This document shows, piece after piece, positions 21,554 to 32,889 of a stretch of DNA of 64,000 nt. A program made the translations under genes and the position numbers. Location: contig WOFQ01000010.1 of assembly GCA_012184525.1 (NCBI GenBank), positions 310,001 to 374,000 on the forward strand. The letters are read 5' to 3'. Source of the stretch: Xenoacremonium recifei (taxonomy: Eukaryota > Ascomycota > Sordariomycetes > Hypocreales > Nectriaceae). A model generated the notes under the pieces. The model was not told where the DNA came from. It did not search any database and worked only from the letters and a program-made list of their open reading frames with translations. Positions within the stretch are counted from its first letter, which is position 1, and each line of letters begins with the position of its first letter.

Positions 21554-22178
21554 CTTGACGGATGTTGTGTGGTGGTCTTGCTGGGAGAGGCAAAGGGAGG
21601 GGCGCAGACGGCGGTAGGAGGGTCAAAGGAATTCCTTCGAAAAATAACAGACAACTCGATGCAACTCGAATTGACGGGATTGTGTAGGACCGACAAAAGA
21701 AGGAGAATTGGAGCTCGGGGCGGGTGAGGGTTTTATGTTGAACGGATTGATCAAGCCGTCTCAAAGGTAGTCAGAGTCGACGAGCCCACCAGAGATAAGA
21801 CCCAGCGGCCGGACGCAGGGGTGTGGCTGCTACGGGCTGCGATTTCTGGTGGGAGATGGTGGGGTATGTTTAGGTAGGTACAGTACTTTACTTGTACAGC
21901 CCGCCTGGAGGGGAGGAGGGGGGCGTGCAAACCACCCACGGCTGGTACCCGAGATGCACACGCAGCTGCCCGAGATGCGCACCGTCCGGCACAGGGTTTC
22001 TGCGTCCCTGCCTTCCCGTCCAGACCCAGGTTGCAATGCAAGCAAAGCGAAAATCCCACGTCGTGACCGTGATCTGATCTGCTGGGGTTGGTTGGGGGCA
22101 CGCAGTCGGCCTTGGATTCACCGAATTGCAGAGCCTGATCCTGAAAAACGGCGCCTCGTTGGCGCAGGCAGAGATAAG
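21493..22178. promoter_or_regulatory. GATA-factor motif cluster in intron 1 and promoter of glutamine synthetase
   Basis: TGATAAG occurs at 21493-21499 and 21521-21527, both inside the first intron, and AGATAAG at 21793-21799 and 22172-22178 upstream. These match HGATAR, the site of AreA/Nit2 nitrogen regulators. The motifs are seen; binding is inference supported by the known nitrogen control of this gene in fungi. Confidence 0.5.
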
Positions 22179-22625
22179 GATTAGAGACTATGAGAGCCCA
22201 CGCTTCCTTCAGCGAGGCGGAGGAGCTCACCGAGCAATTCGTGTACTCTACAGAAGCGAGCCAGCCCAGTGAGTGTCCCGTCGGCCCAACATGTGCGGAA
22301 GCCGCTGTGGCGGGTACGCCCCCCGAAATAACATAACTGCGTGCCAAGGTGGCTCGTCTCCCCGCCGACTCGCAGAATTCACACCGTGGGCAGCAGCCGG
22401 TCGTCCAGCGGCTTCGGACCCTCCCCCCCAGGGCTGTGTTTCGACGGGCCTCAAATAGAAACAAACCATGACATGGCGGGCGGGCGGCATTGCTCACCGG
22501 GACGTCAGGCTCACGGGGCGTGTGCTTTTCGCCGCCGTCATCGTATTCCTGATCTTGCATCCGTCACAAAGACGGGGAATTCCTGTTGGCAAGGAGCCTA
22601 GCCGGGGGGGGAGGCGCAGTAGACA

Positions 22626-22688
22626 ATGGATGGATGGATGGATGGGCGACACTCCTGGGACTTTGACTTTCCAGGGTCCATCCATCCA
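22626..22688. repeat. ATGG microsatellite with complementary arm (imperfect hairpin)
   Basis: Five ATGG units (22626-22645) and the complementary TCCATCCATCCA at 22677-22688 flank a smaller CCTGG/CCAGG pair, so the 63 bases can form an imperfect stem-loop. Non-coding. Confidence 0.5.
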
Positions 22689-23780
22689 ACTCCAGGTGAA
22701 GAGTTTTTGATCGGTGAGGTGCAGCAGTGACCGACGGGCGCAAATCGTACCTTACAGGAACCTCCAACAAGCGCGACTCAGTTACCTTAGGCTCCCCGTC
22801 CGTCGGCTGGCGAGGCCGCCCACCCACCTGTATGTACTGTACCTGGGCTCACCCGCTGAAGCCCAGCCCCTCCTCCAGATTGGCGCTGCTCTCCACGGCC
22901 GTTGTCGCGATACATACTGCTCGGCTCGGGTGTATTCGTCACGAGCTATAGGCGGCTAGTTGTAATTCCTTGCTTCCTCGTCCTTCCATGCCACGCGATT
23001 GACGCCTGGTATGAACCGATTTCTGTCTGCTGCGGGCGACGGTCCGCGTGGACTGAAAGCCCGGAAGACATCCCCAACGAGGGCAATTTGTGCCTCTCTA
23101 TTCTGCATTCTGCCATGTTTCTACACTGTACTTAGTGGGGACGCCTATGCGAAGCGCTCTATTGAGTCCCAGAACCAGTTCAAATGACTGACTCTACGGA
23201 CCCTGCAAAGCATGTACGAATACGTTCTTGGAAACAGTTGCACCGGGGAGTACGAATTCCGCTGTGTCATGTTGTCGGTTCCTAGGCATGTACATCACTT
23301 ACAAGCTCGCCCTGTGTCAACATGTCTCGTCTTGCATGTACAAGTACCGCGACTTTCACTCACCTGCCTTGATGTTGGGCCGAGGGGCAAAAGGTGGGGT
23401 GTAAGAGGGACATTCAAGGTTGTTGTCCGCCGCGTGCGAATTTACCAGCTCGCGCCTGTTCCTCCAGACCGAGAGACGGCTTCTCCTAGGGCTCTGACGG
23501 ATTACAATTACTTCTTTCCATCGAGTCATTGTTTGTCTAGATAGTCTCGCCTGCTCGCTATCCCTTTCCCCCATCCTCCCCTCCGCCGGCCACCCAATAG
23601 AGCCCGCCTTATTCCGCGGTAAAGAGTCCGGGGGATTGACCGAGAGTCGGAAGCCCGCGGTCAGGGAATAACGTCCCCCCCAAGGACGCTGGTTTGAGCC
23701 GCCGTTGTTGATGGGGGTCCAGCATGGCTCACATGTACATGTACCTCTCCACGAAAGAGCCTCCAGCATGTGGATTGATA

Positions 23781-23801
23781 TGGCCCTGGCCCTGGCCCTG
23801 G
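23781..23801. repeat. TGGCCC hexanucleotide repeat
   Basis: Three and a half perfect units in non-coding DNA. Confidence 0.7.
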
Positions 23802-24690
23802 ACCGGCCAGCTGCAAGTTTTCCCCTCCCTGCGCCTTACAGGGGAACGGCAGAGATCCTGTGACGCGGAAGAGGATCTCCAGCTGGCTCGCAAACGAAAC
23901 GAAAATTTTCACTGCTGAATCCGGGCCTCAACTGCTTCGAGAGCATGCCCGTCGTTCTCGTCGAATCGGTGACTCCTTGTTCGCGGCCTTCTCGCCAGAC
24001 TTCCGTTCCGGTTCCTTCTCTGCTGTTACTCAATCGTTTGCTCAAGCCGGTACCGCGACTAGCCCGATGGGGCAACGCGCGGCCTAGCCCGGAAGCAACT
24101 CGCACAGCTTTGCCGCATTCTATTCTTTGACACAACCAACCCGCGCCATTGAGACGCTCTCACACTGTCGCTCACTCACACACTTCTGAGTCGGTGTCGC
24201 CCCAAAACGCCAACCCCAAAAAGCATGGCACATTGCCGTGCAGCGCATCTTATCGCCGACCGCTGATTGGCTGGATCTCATGTTCTACATAATGGGAGTT
24301 ATCATCGTCGAGCCGTCGTCCAGTGACAGGTGAAAGGCGTTTGCGCCTTGGAGATCGAGGCCGCTTTGGTAAAATCGCTCAGGGCAGGCTTTCCGTTTCC
24401 CCAGACGAAGTTTTTCTCTCCAGGCTGGTCGATCTCCAGAAATTGCGCCCTTCCAATCGCGTTGGCGAGGTTACTCACCCGTCCCCTGAGGTGAGGTTGG
24501 AGATTGGGGAAGGGGAAGAAAGCCGTCCCGTCCAGTAACCTGCGCCGCCCTCCGTTGTCCCGACTGGGTGCCTCCGATCTGCTCGAGAAGTGCAGGGTTT
24601 TGTGGGCCAGGCAGGGCAGTTCTCTGGATGAGTTGCAAGGAGTGTTGACGAGAGAGTACTCCGTACATGATGATCGTTCGTTTCCGTGAC

Positions 24691-24708
24691 TGCATGCATG
24701 CATGCATG
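24691..24708. repeat. TGCA tetranucleotide repeat
   Basis: About four and a half self-complementary TGCA units in non-coding DNA. Confidence 0.75.
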
Positions 24709-25842
24709 TGTGCCAGTTTGTGTTGCTCCCGTGTCATCATCAGTCACAGAATTGTGTCCGGAGAACGAGCAATGCTGCGCAGATCGATATCAGAGCCTCC
24801 TGACAGGACGCAATTATCAGCTGCCCTGCCAGCACAGCAGACCCAGGGTCATACCGTCACAGCCCGCCACAGCGCGAACCCCCAACCAAGCGCTCAATCA
24901 TCATCACCACGAAACATCAAATCTTTACATCGCGGGCCTGTGCTCTTTATGAATACCCTGATGTAAGTCTGCACGTACCACGCGTGCATCAGCGCGATCT
25001 GCGGGCTCCCCGCAATCTGGCTGGCCCTGTGAGGGAACGACGATGAGAAAAAAAATAAATCTAGAGACACGCCTCCCCGGGCCTCTCTTCATAGCCTGAC
25101 ACAGGGAAATGATCAATGGAAACCCGTTTCGGCTGCGACTCGGGCGAGCAGCCTACCACCGGCCAGCCTACCCCAGGTTTCGGCCGGCCGTCAGATATCT
25201 GCCTATCTCTGGGCCGCCTGTGATTCGCGATCCGTGAGTAACGCCTGGACTGCGATTGGGGGCTTCGGAACGGATCCATTGATTATCTGTGCGCCGTCCG
25301 ACGACGACGACGCTTTCTTCGGCCTTCCCCCGGTTCGGAGTGCGACGGACTGCGGCCAACGAGAAGCCTAGTCCTACAAGATTGGGTGATGGAATTGCGT
25401 CTCCGAAATCGCTCGTGCGAATGGGCTCCGCGAGAGATGCCCTGACCTGCCCTGACGCGGCATCGGAGCCGTCGTTGCAAATTGCAATCCTCTGGCGCAG
25501 TATTGGATGGATATTGGCTTGCAAAGTGTGTGCAGAGGATTGGCCAGTGGAGGGGTGAAGTGAGGGCTCAGACCCAGGGCTGATCTCATGGCTGACCTGA
25601 CCTTGCGACCCATTCCCGAATCTGGAGGCGGGACTGCCATGCCCTGCCCTGCCCTGGCGAGTGACGCCCATTACGTAGAGGCGCGTGAGAGAGGTCCCAG
25701 CTCGTCTTTTGCCTCCCCCATACGGCATATCCCGTGGCAGAAGATCTCCCGGATCGAGCTTCCGTTTTCTTCTAGTTGAAAACAAATCAAGACTCGGCAG
25801 TAACTGCACGAAGGCATCATATTACGTCTCTGTAACTCTTCT

Positions 25843-27134
25843 CTATGGGCTCATGACGCTCTGGATCGGAACGCCCCAGTACCAGCTTGCAACCGCCATG
25901 CCTCCCACGCTCATCGTGACCGCCATCAGGAAGTTGACATCATTGTTGTCCAGGAGATCCCATCCGCTCTCAATGACCCGCGAGGGGCGCTCATCCCCAA
26001 AGCTCGACTTACGGTGCTTGTCCTCGGGATTGTAGACGTCCTCATCCGTGCCCGAGTCGTCAGCGATAGCGGATCCTCGTCGCGTGCTGTCTATTGTCTT
26101 CTTATCCTCCCCTTCCATAACCGCAGCTTTTGCAGCTGCTCGCTTCGTCGAGCCTCCAACGGCATGAGCCGCGGCTTGAACAGCAGCTTCTGACACCAGA
26201 ACGCGGTTACCGCCCTCGCCCTCTACAATCTTGCCGGATCGCACGTCCTTGACTGATCGCTGAAATAGAGCTCCCAAGACGCTGTCTAAGACGCTGCCTA
26301 GGAAACCCCAAATGACCATGAATCCCATGAACGTGCGACGCTCCTCCGTCGACCACGGCAAGCCACCCCCGAGTCGCTGCGCCGTCTCCTCGTTGCATGA
26401 GGGCAAAAACAACATGCTCGCAGTAACTATAATCATCGAGCCCAGCAGACCAGCTCCAAGCCCAGTCAACGAGACACCGCCGTTTGTTCCGGGAGGCACT
26501 TTTCGGAAAGTCGGAGAGATGATGAGACGAGGTTGGCTCTTGGACAAGATGCCCAGCTCGGAACTGAATGTATCGGCCGCGACAGCAGCATAATTCGCGA
26601 TAATTCCCACAATGAGGAGATCTCCTCCCCAGGAGTAGCATAGAGTGCCGGTCGGGTTCGGCGTGTTCGGGTCGGCGAGGGCTGCTTCTCGGGCGCGCAG
26701 TTGGTTCGCATGGAGGACGCTAAGCACTGAGGCCATGAGGGAGTTTGCTAGGACTGCGGAAGGATTAGTTCATGAACATCATGGTAAGTCCTTGATATAG
26801 TGGTTTCGTACCTTGAACGTGCGTCCTAGGACCCTCGCCGCCGGATGTGCCCTTGGACTGCATAGTCAAATGCGCCTTTACATCTTCTTTAATCTGGGAT
26901 TCCGTCAGCTCCGTGAAGCTTCAAATGGAGTGATCAGGGTCGTCTCACGTGTGTTACTCTTGTTCCAGCCAGGAAGAACACACACAAAAGCACAAAGGGC
27001 AAATTCCACGGATGGTAAGCGTGCGCGATAGCTGTCAAGGTCGCCGCAAAGAGGCCAGCTGGAGTCAGCGACTTCTTGCTCCAAGCTCTGTAAACGAGGG
27101 CGCAGGTAGCGGGGATCGCGATTATGGGCTTCAT
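25843..27134 (-). CDS. TMEM19/DUF92 family integral membrane protein, 392 aa
   Basis: Exons 27134-26949, 26893-26812 and 26753-25843; introns 55 and 58 nt, the first with a GCTGAC branch box. The assembled protein starts MKPIIAIPATCALVYRAWS and has the DUF92/TMEM19 pattern: N-terminal hydrophobic helices, HPWNLPFVLLCVFFLAGT, the signature AAVAADTFSSELGIL (about residue 140), PPGTNGGVSLTGLGAGLLG, and a C-terminal helix near residues 370-385. Some family members (bacterial and plastid VTE6-like) are phosphate-transfer enzymes such as phytyl-phosphate kinase; the fungal role is unknown. A charged insert (about 260-355) interrupts the membrane part. I chose ATG 27134 because homologs begin MKP; an in-frame ATG at 27155 exists. 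A CRE palindrome lies 145 bp upstream. Confidence 0.9.
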
Positions 27135-28428
27135 GGCTGCAAAAAAAACAAACAACGAGGCTGCTGCAAAGTCAAAAAGATAGTGCTCGTGAACAGCGAC
27201 ACTCAGTGCGATTCGAGGTCTGGCATCTCTGGGGTTGAGAAGGATGCAATCCTCCCCACAGAAGCTCTGGAGGTCAGCTGACGTCAGCGACCTTACAGGG
27301 CGACAAGGGCGGTTTTGGTGGCGCTGTTGGTGGTATTCAACGGTGGGGACAAGCTTCTAGTCACTCAAGTCTGTTTAATTCGATACAAATATATCGGGCA
27401 TTGATGTATAGATTTCGGTGGTTCAGGTTGGATGCTCTGTATTTAAGTCTGTATAAGTTACGGAATAGTGACTTTAAGAATGACGGGCGTACTCATGCTA
27501 CCATAAGCTGACTGTAATGCAACATCGCAAGTCTACACTGCCCTCTGCCCAGAACATTCACCAATGATTGGACACGATCAAGCCTACATAGATCGTGAAG
27601 TAGGTGTATACTTAACTAAGTAACTGTCGGATGCAATTGCTTCGTCGCCCGGTGTGAACTGTCAAAATCCGGCTTTCCCGAGAAGAACTGCCCGTGAGGT
27701 GGAGACCGTATCGGCTTCCGGCCCCGGGCCGGAGCCGGTCCCAGTTCACGGAGCACTTTAAATCCAAGAGCACCCCAGTTTACGCACAAACCCCTGGTTT
27801 GCAAGTGGAAATAGAAAGCGGACCAGCCGAAGTGACAGCGAAGTGCGACATCGGTTCGGTCCAGGGATAGTCCAGTGACGTCTCTCCTGTCCAAGCGCCG
27901 CGACAAGCCGCTCATGGCCGCTGGGTCCGTTGAGAAGGGATCCCATGAGTCAACAATGGTGGTTCAGAGGATATGGCTGGTAATAGCGTAATCAGATTGT
28001 CTGGCATAGGTTCACTCTCAATGTTCAGATACAACGAGAAAGTGTGTCGATGGCTTTAGAGATGACCCGTGCTCTCCTTCACTTTACAGCTGCAGCGGCC
28101 TTCTAGCTCCGTGAGTCTCACCACCCTGATAACATCTAGAAGTAGAAACTGTTCTGCATCAAGCTAGATACAAAGTACCAAGTTCCCTCAAAAACTTTAT
28201 ACTCCTTCCAAATGTAAACATGCCTTCGAAAATAGAAGTTCCTCTTCACTACACTCTTCAATACTTCCGTGATTATACATCGGAATAGAGATTACGAGAT
28301 CGCTGCCTCTACTACTGGACCTCTTTTATATTTAATATAATATAAGTAAATACAATAATCCTTATCAAGGATATAGTAATAGTAATTTCCGGTTAATACA
28401 GGTCGGCATCGACGTGCCGCTCGTTTAT
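27135..28428. other. Spacer at the left border of the accessory block
   Basis: 1.3 kb. The left end holds the TMEM19-like promoter with a CRE palindrome; the right end (28315-28400) is markedly AT-rich and forms the 3' flank of the first kinase. No gene seen. Confidence 0.5.
27277..27288. promoter_or_regulatory. CRE-type palindrome GCTGACGTCAGC
   Basis: A 12-bp perfect palindrome with the TGACGTCA core (27279-27286) recognised by ATF/CREB-type bZIP factors, about 145 bp upstream of the TMEM19-like start. Motif observed; function inferred. Confidence 0.45.
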
Positions 28429-30897
28429 TCATGGCCAAAATCCTGACGATTTTTTCAAACAGCAAAGAAGGACAAGTCCTTCCTTGAGTGGCCGAAAATA
28501 ACGCCTCCACAATGTCTTCCAGAAGGTGTCTCCTCTCTCCTCTCTATTTTTATTAGCCGCCTCGTGCTGCTCCCTGTCTCGACGTATTAACATAGTAGTA
28601 CTCGATGTTTGCTCACTCCCTGTCACAAGCCCATCTTCTGTATTTCGTCCTTCGCCATCAACGTGTTCTTCTAAGTTCGTTTGCGTCTGAACTGGCCGGT
28701 CAGTGGAGACAGGTCTCCTTGAATTTGGTGTGCCGAGGCCGTCTTTGAACTTCTCGTTGAGTTTTCGAAACTTGTGGTTGACGTCTTCGCAACTCGATCG
28801 ATTCTCCGGCTTCACCTGGAGAAGCTTATGTCCGATATAATGAGCTACTTCTGAGACGAACTCGTTTGAGTTGTCCCTATTACTCAGCTGTTTTATCCTC
28901 TAAGAGACGAGTGTCAGTTAATTCTCCATAACGCCTGCGACGAGTACTTAATGGCATTTACCTCTCTCACTGTCTCTTTAAGGAGAGTGCCTGAGCTAAC
29001 TTTTATAAAGAACTTATCTTCAAAGACTTTGTCGAGCTTGTTTTGGGCGGCTGAATCATCTGCTTTCTCTTCTGAGGTACGCTGCGTCGAAAACTCGTCA
29101 ACTCCGGCCCAGCCGTCTTGAGACCATACAAGGAACTCCAGGAGGATACACCCAAGCGACCAGAGATCGGCGGCTGGGCTAACTTCCGTCTGGTCGTGTT
29201 CGGGGGCTCGGTATGTATTAGTCCTATGGGTCCGAGAGGCTCTCACGTGGTATGAATTCTTGCTGTGAAACTCGGTCAGGCCGAAGTCACTTATCTTCAG
29301 ACGTCCTTCCTCATGGAAATAGAGAATATTTTCAGGCTTCAAATCGCCGTGCCGACCGTAAATGCGCTGGTGGTCTGCATCAGGCGTGCTTAGGCTTTTG
29401 TTGACAGGGTTGTGAATGGTTCTCAAGCCGTCAACCAAACCAAAAAACTGCCTTGCCATCCAAGCAATCGAGTCGGGGGCCGAGTTCATATAGTTTGAGT
29501 CTTGCCAGTATTGTAACAGATTTCCTGTCGCCCAAGGAAATATGAAGCTCATCCTGCCGCCGTGTTTCAAGGTGACGAGAAGTTTGATCAAGTGTGGATG
29601 GTTGACGCGTGTCAACGCTTCGGTTTCGTCGTTGAACGCCTGCTGCGGACTCCGAGGACCACGGGTCTCCAGTAGAGTCTTAATAGCGAAGTAATTCCGT
29701 TCCTTGTTCTAGGTTCCCCGAATCATGTTAATATCCAGATAATAGTGTGAGGGAGCTGGAGTGACATACTTTAAAATCCCCTTGGCTATGATGAGCTGGG
29801 TGTATCTTGACCTTTCGTACCTCGGAGAAGCCACCATCAACAGTACCGGCATCATCCTCATCGGGAGGCCGCTCGATATGTACAAAGGGAAGCCGTATGT
29901 TCTTATGCAGATAATAACGAGGTACTTTATGATCTTCTTCCCTCTCCAGGTTAAGATATGGCGCTTGCATGAGCCATTGATAATGCTCAAATGTCTCACG
30001 ATCGCATGTCTTCCATTTTACGAATGAGAGGACTCGTTTTCTGTTTTCATTGCTCTTCCGAGTTTCGTCGCTGTTCTGGCTTTCATTACTTTTTCGAACT
30101 TCATCGCTATCCTGGTTCTCATCGCTCTCCCGAGTCAGTTGTTTGCTTGGATTATTGGGTTCGAACTCGAATGGAAGGTGGCTGTCGAAGATTTCTTCCT
30201 TAATCAAGTCCAGAATGGTTTCGGTTTTGCTCATGAGGACAAGAATTGCGAATAACTTCCGCCGGGTGGTCGATCGGTTTGGAACCTCCCCCTTTGGGAA
30301 AGATTGGATACCCCAAATTTCCTTAACCATTTGATTGAGTTCCCCCTCGTCGCATCGCTCGGTCGACCGGAGTTCGTTCCTGACTGAATGTCTGTTGATG
30401 AGTTGGTCTAATCTATCCACAGGGAGGAACTCCTCATAATTCTCTTTGGACTGTGCGTAGTGATGATCGAGTGGCGGCCAGCAAGACTCTACTATTTCCC
30501 CTCGGAGTTCCATTTCAAGGCTTGGCTCGCTTTCTGACCGTGTGCTCAGATTCTGTGTATCCTGGTCTTGGTGCTCTGGTCCTTCAAAAGAGGCTCTTCG
30601 GCTCCTTGGAGCGGTGTTGTCGAGTTGATTAGCGTCTCCTCCATCCTTGATTTTGATTACACTCTCCTGCTGTGTCGCGATCGCCTGGCTTTCATTGGTC
30701 GACAGACTGCAGGCCTCCCTACTGTCACACAAGGCGGAAATAACTCCTGGGGGCATTGTGCCTATTTCAGGTTCCTTGTTGGGAGTCTGGTTCAACTGTC
30801 AGGCTTTTTTAAAAGCTGGGGGAAGCCTGCGTTCCTAAATTTAAGAGCATGTTGGACTTACCAATTGCAACTGCTGATGGCGGCGAGATACAAGCAT
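28429..30897 (-). CDS. Protein kinase with conserved N-terminal region (kinase 1 of the divergent pair), 759 aa
   Basis: Exons 30897-30862, 30795-29770, 29708-28962 and 28899-28429; introns 66, 61 and 62 nt keep frame. The kinase domain spans about residues 330-625: glycine loop GGFSEV, Lys364 in FAIK, catalytic HGDLKPEN (Asp476), DFG (Asp495) and RAPE (522-524), so all catalytic residues are present although HRD is HGD. The N-terminal half has a block (about 191-223, ILVLMSKTETILDLIKEEIF) shared with the kinase at 32890, and an in-frame 12-residue repeat (about 236-265). The C-terminal 150 residues are polar. Likely a cytosolic Ser/Thr kinase; substrate unknown. The first 12-residue exon is the least certain part; an internal ATG at 30756 is an alternative start. 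Codons are more AT-rich than in flanking housekeeping genes. Confidence 0.85.
30037..30126. repeat. 36-bp in-frame minisatellite in kinase 1
   Basis: Two and a half copies of a 36-bp unit encode SDENQDSDEVRK, SNESQNSDETRK and SNENRKR on the minus strand. Whole units preserve frame, so copy number can vary without breaking the protein. Confidence 0.75.
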
Positions 30898-31887
30898 GGC
30901 CAGGGCCTCTTGCTAGTCGTCTTCTCGAGAAATATTACTGAGTCAGAATGCTCCTGATTTGCGAGGTGCGTTTTTCTGCGAAGCAAGACCTCCAGTTGCA
31001 GATGGACGACCCTCAAGCATTTATCGAGCGACGGGAAAATTGAAAAACACGGGCATTTCTTGTGCCTAAACCACCGTCTCCTGGCCCCCAAGGCAAATCA
31101 CCTCAATATTGAAGGCGACCTTTTTCTGCGCTGATGCCTCAAAGTGATTGGCTCTTTTGACATATCAAAGTGCATTGGCTGGCGGCTAGGCCCCCAAATA
31201 TCCAGTGGCTGAGTTGCACTGCCATGCCTTGATTCAACCGACGAGTCTGCCTTGTTTTGTAAATTTGCTGCCCTGCCTCACACGATGGTCTCGTGAAGCT
31301 GAATATATAATTTCTAGTCAAGAAACCGTGATAGAAGGTAGTCATGTAAATTGTGGTACTTTACCCCGCAGAAGTAGACACGTCCTCCCACAGTCTCACG
31401 AAGCCTCGACCAAGAGTCCGGCGGAAGTCCGATTTTTATTATTAGTGATAGGTCACTAACTTAGACCGCCGACTCATGTACCAAGGGTATCCCATTCAGT
31501 AGGATACGAAGCCCCGGCTTGTCGATATTACAGGCTGAACGGAGACGCCTCTCCGCCCCCAAAGCTCCCTCGAGGCCCCCCTCCAAAGTGATGCGTCCTG
31601 TGACGGTGGTGCCGGGTTTGGACTCACCGCTTACTGACATCAGTTGATTGGACGGTACCAGCGGCACAGTCCATTCTTTGGCCATATTTAGGGCCACACC
31701 ACATCAGCTGAATGAGACGGCGTTATCAGGTGGTGACACATTTATTGCGTATCCCCCACTCACATTTCAAAGTGGAAAAAGTCGCGGGAATATATGACAT
31801 GCCGGCCGGGCATGATATCTCCAACCATCATCGAGGGATTAAAGGCTGCCTTTGCTATAACGACATCAGCTCCCTTCAAGTCTTACA
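30898..31887. other. Spacer between kinase 1 and the 107-aa gene
   Basis: About 1 kb of divergent promoter space. A minus-strand frame with an ATG at 31685 (74 codons, ending 31461) is the only suggestive ORF; it has no recognised family, so it is not called. Confidence 0.45.
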
Positions 31888-32331
31888 ATGAGCCAACCTG
31901 ATCCAGCGCGAAACTCCGTGCTCAACTCGAAGTCCCATGTAAAACGACTGCATACGAGGCGTGTAGCGAATGCCGCGAAACTTGTGGAGGCAATACAAAA
32001 AGTCATAGGAGAAAATGGAGTTTTCAAGATCGAGGTATATGATTTACCAACTGGCTTCTATACCTGTTAGTATGTGTGTATATCTGACGTGCGAAATAGA
32101 TGCGCCATAACGTGTACAGCATTATCTCGGAAATCGAGATCGACTTGGTATGTTTGATTGTATCTCGACGAGAGAATATTGCGTAACTGACACCAATTCC
32201 AGATAGAAATCGTCCAGATATGCAACTTTGGGTCTTCCAAACATCAGATGCCGCGGAACCGTTGCGAGGTCGAGCCAGCCGACCTTACTCGAAATGTCAC
32301 GATCCCTATTATCCAAATCGAACAATACTGA
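31888..32331 (+). CDS. Hypothetical 107-aa protein encoded between the two kinases
   Basis: Three exons, 31888-32034, 32100-32147 and 32203-32331, joined at GT-AG introns of 65 and 55 nt that both have CTGAC branch boxes; all junctions are phase 0 and the model ends at a TGA. Splicing turns three short open stretches into one protein, which is the main argument for a real gene. Residues 15-49 are basic and helical (HVKRLHTRRVANAAKLVEAI); residues 50-68 give RHNVYSIISEIEIDLIEI; the C-terminus carries two cysteines and ends IPIIQIEQY. No signal peptide or transmembrane helix is visible. I do not recognise the family. Its position between two paralogous, divergent kinases suggests a shared process, which is inference. 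Confidence 0.6.
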
Positions 32332-32889
32332 AGTCACCGCATAAGATGAGGCGATGTGATAGGAAATTTATTTCTAGGGTCTAGGCGTATTTTTCTCTTT
32401 TTCTTTTTAGATTGATTTTAACGAGGTATTGAAAGAGTTACGATTAGGCATAGTGGTGGAATTTTCTTTTGTTTTTTTTGTTTTGTTTTTTTAGTCCAGA
32501 TTTGTACTCAGATACGGTTTGGTATTCGTCTTGAAATTCTTTTCTAAATTACCAAATTGGCATACTGAAAGATTATGCATAAGATACGACATTTGCAGGG
32601 GGCCAGGGGCCTTCAACGGCAGCCTATTCCCCCCACACCCGCCTTAAGGTCACGAGCTGTCAATGTGCAATTCACATCCAGGCTTCTATCATGGCTTGGA
32701 GACAAACGCGGCCTTGATGACAGGAAATTCCAATGGCGCAATTGTTGTATCTCGCAAAGTGCATTTCGGCTAGATATATGAACCGGCGTGACCCTCGATC
32801 AGTTATTAGAGGTTTCTGTTCCCAAACACGGCGTGACTCCTTCTAACTAACGCTATTGTCCAATATTTCTAGTCCGTATTCAAGCCACT
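32332..32889. other. Spacer between the 107-aa gene and kinase 2
   Basis: About 0.55 kb. The first 200 bases are T-rich (32390-32500), typical of a 3' UTR; the rest would be the kinase 2 promoter. An untranslated or short upstream exon ending at the TAG before 32871 is possible. Confidence 0.45.

Larger units (their letters stand above)
21554..25842. other. Long GC-rich spacer between glutamine synthetase and TMEM19-like genes
   Basis: 4.3 kb without a supportable gene. It holds GATA motifs near the left edge, an ATGG microsatellite (22626-22645) facing a complementary TCCATCCATCCA (22677-22688), a TGGCCC run (23781-23801) and TGCA repeats (24691-24708). Two long minus-strand frames exist (21751-22560, 269 codons; 25168-25809, 213 codons) but have odd composition and no family signature, so I do not call them genes. 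A long glutamine synthetase promoter/5' UTR or a non-coding transcript would fit. Confidence 0.5.

Noticed and set aside
21751..22560. Minus-strand 269-codon ORF upstream of glutamine synthetase
   Set aside because: It starts with ATG, but composition is erratic (many isolated Cys, Pro and Arg) and it lies in a GC-rich region where long chance frames are common; probably promoter/5' UTR.
25168..25809. Minus-strand 213-codon ORF
   Set aside because: Begins at GTG, no domain, overlaps open frames on the other strand.
28315..28400. AT-rich patch as a sign of a RIP-mutated transposon
   Set aside because: Only about 85 bases, with no recognisable transposon frame or terminal repeats.
31461..31685. 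Minus-strand 74-codon ORF with an ATG at 31685, head-to-head with the 107-aa gene
   Set aside because: Composition is protein-like, but there is no recognised family, no splice support and no domain. A transcript or conserved homolog would be needed.
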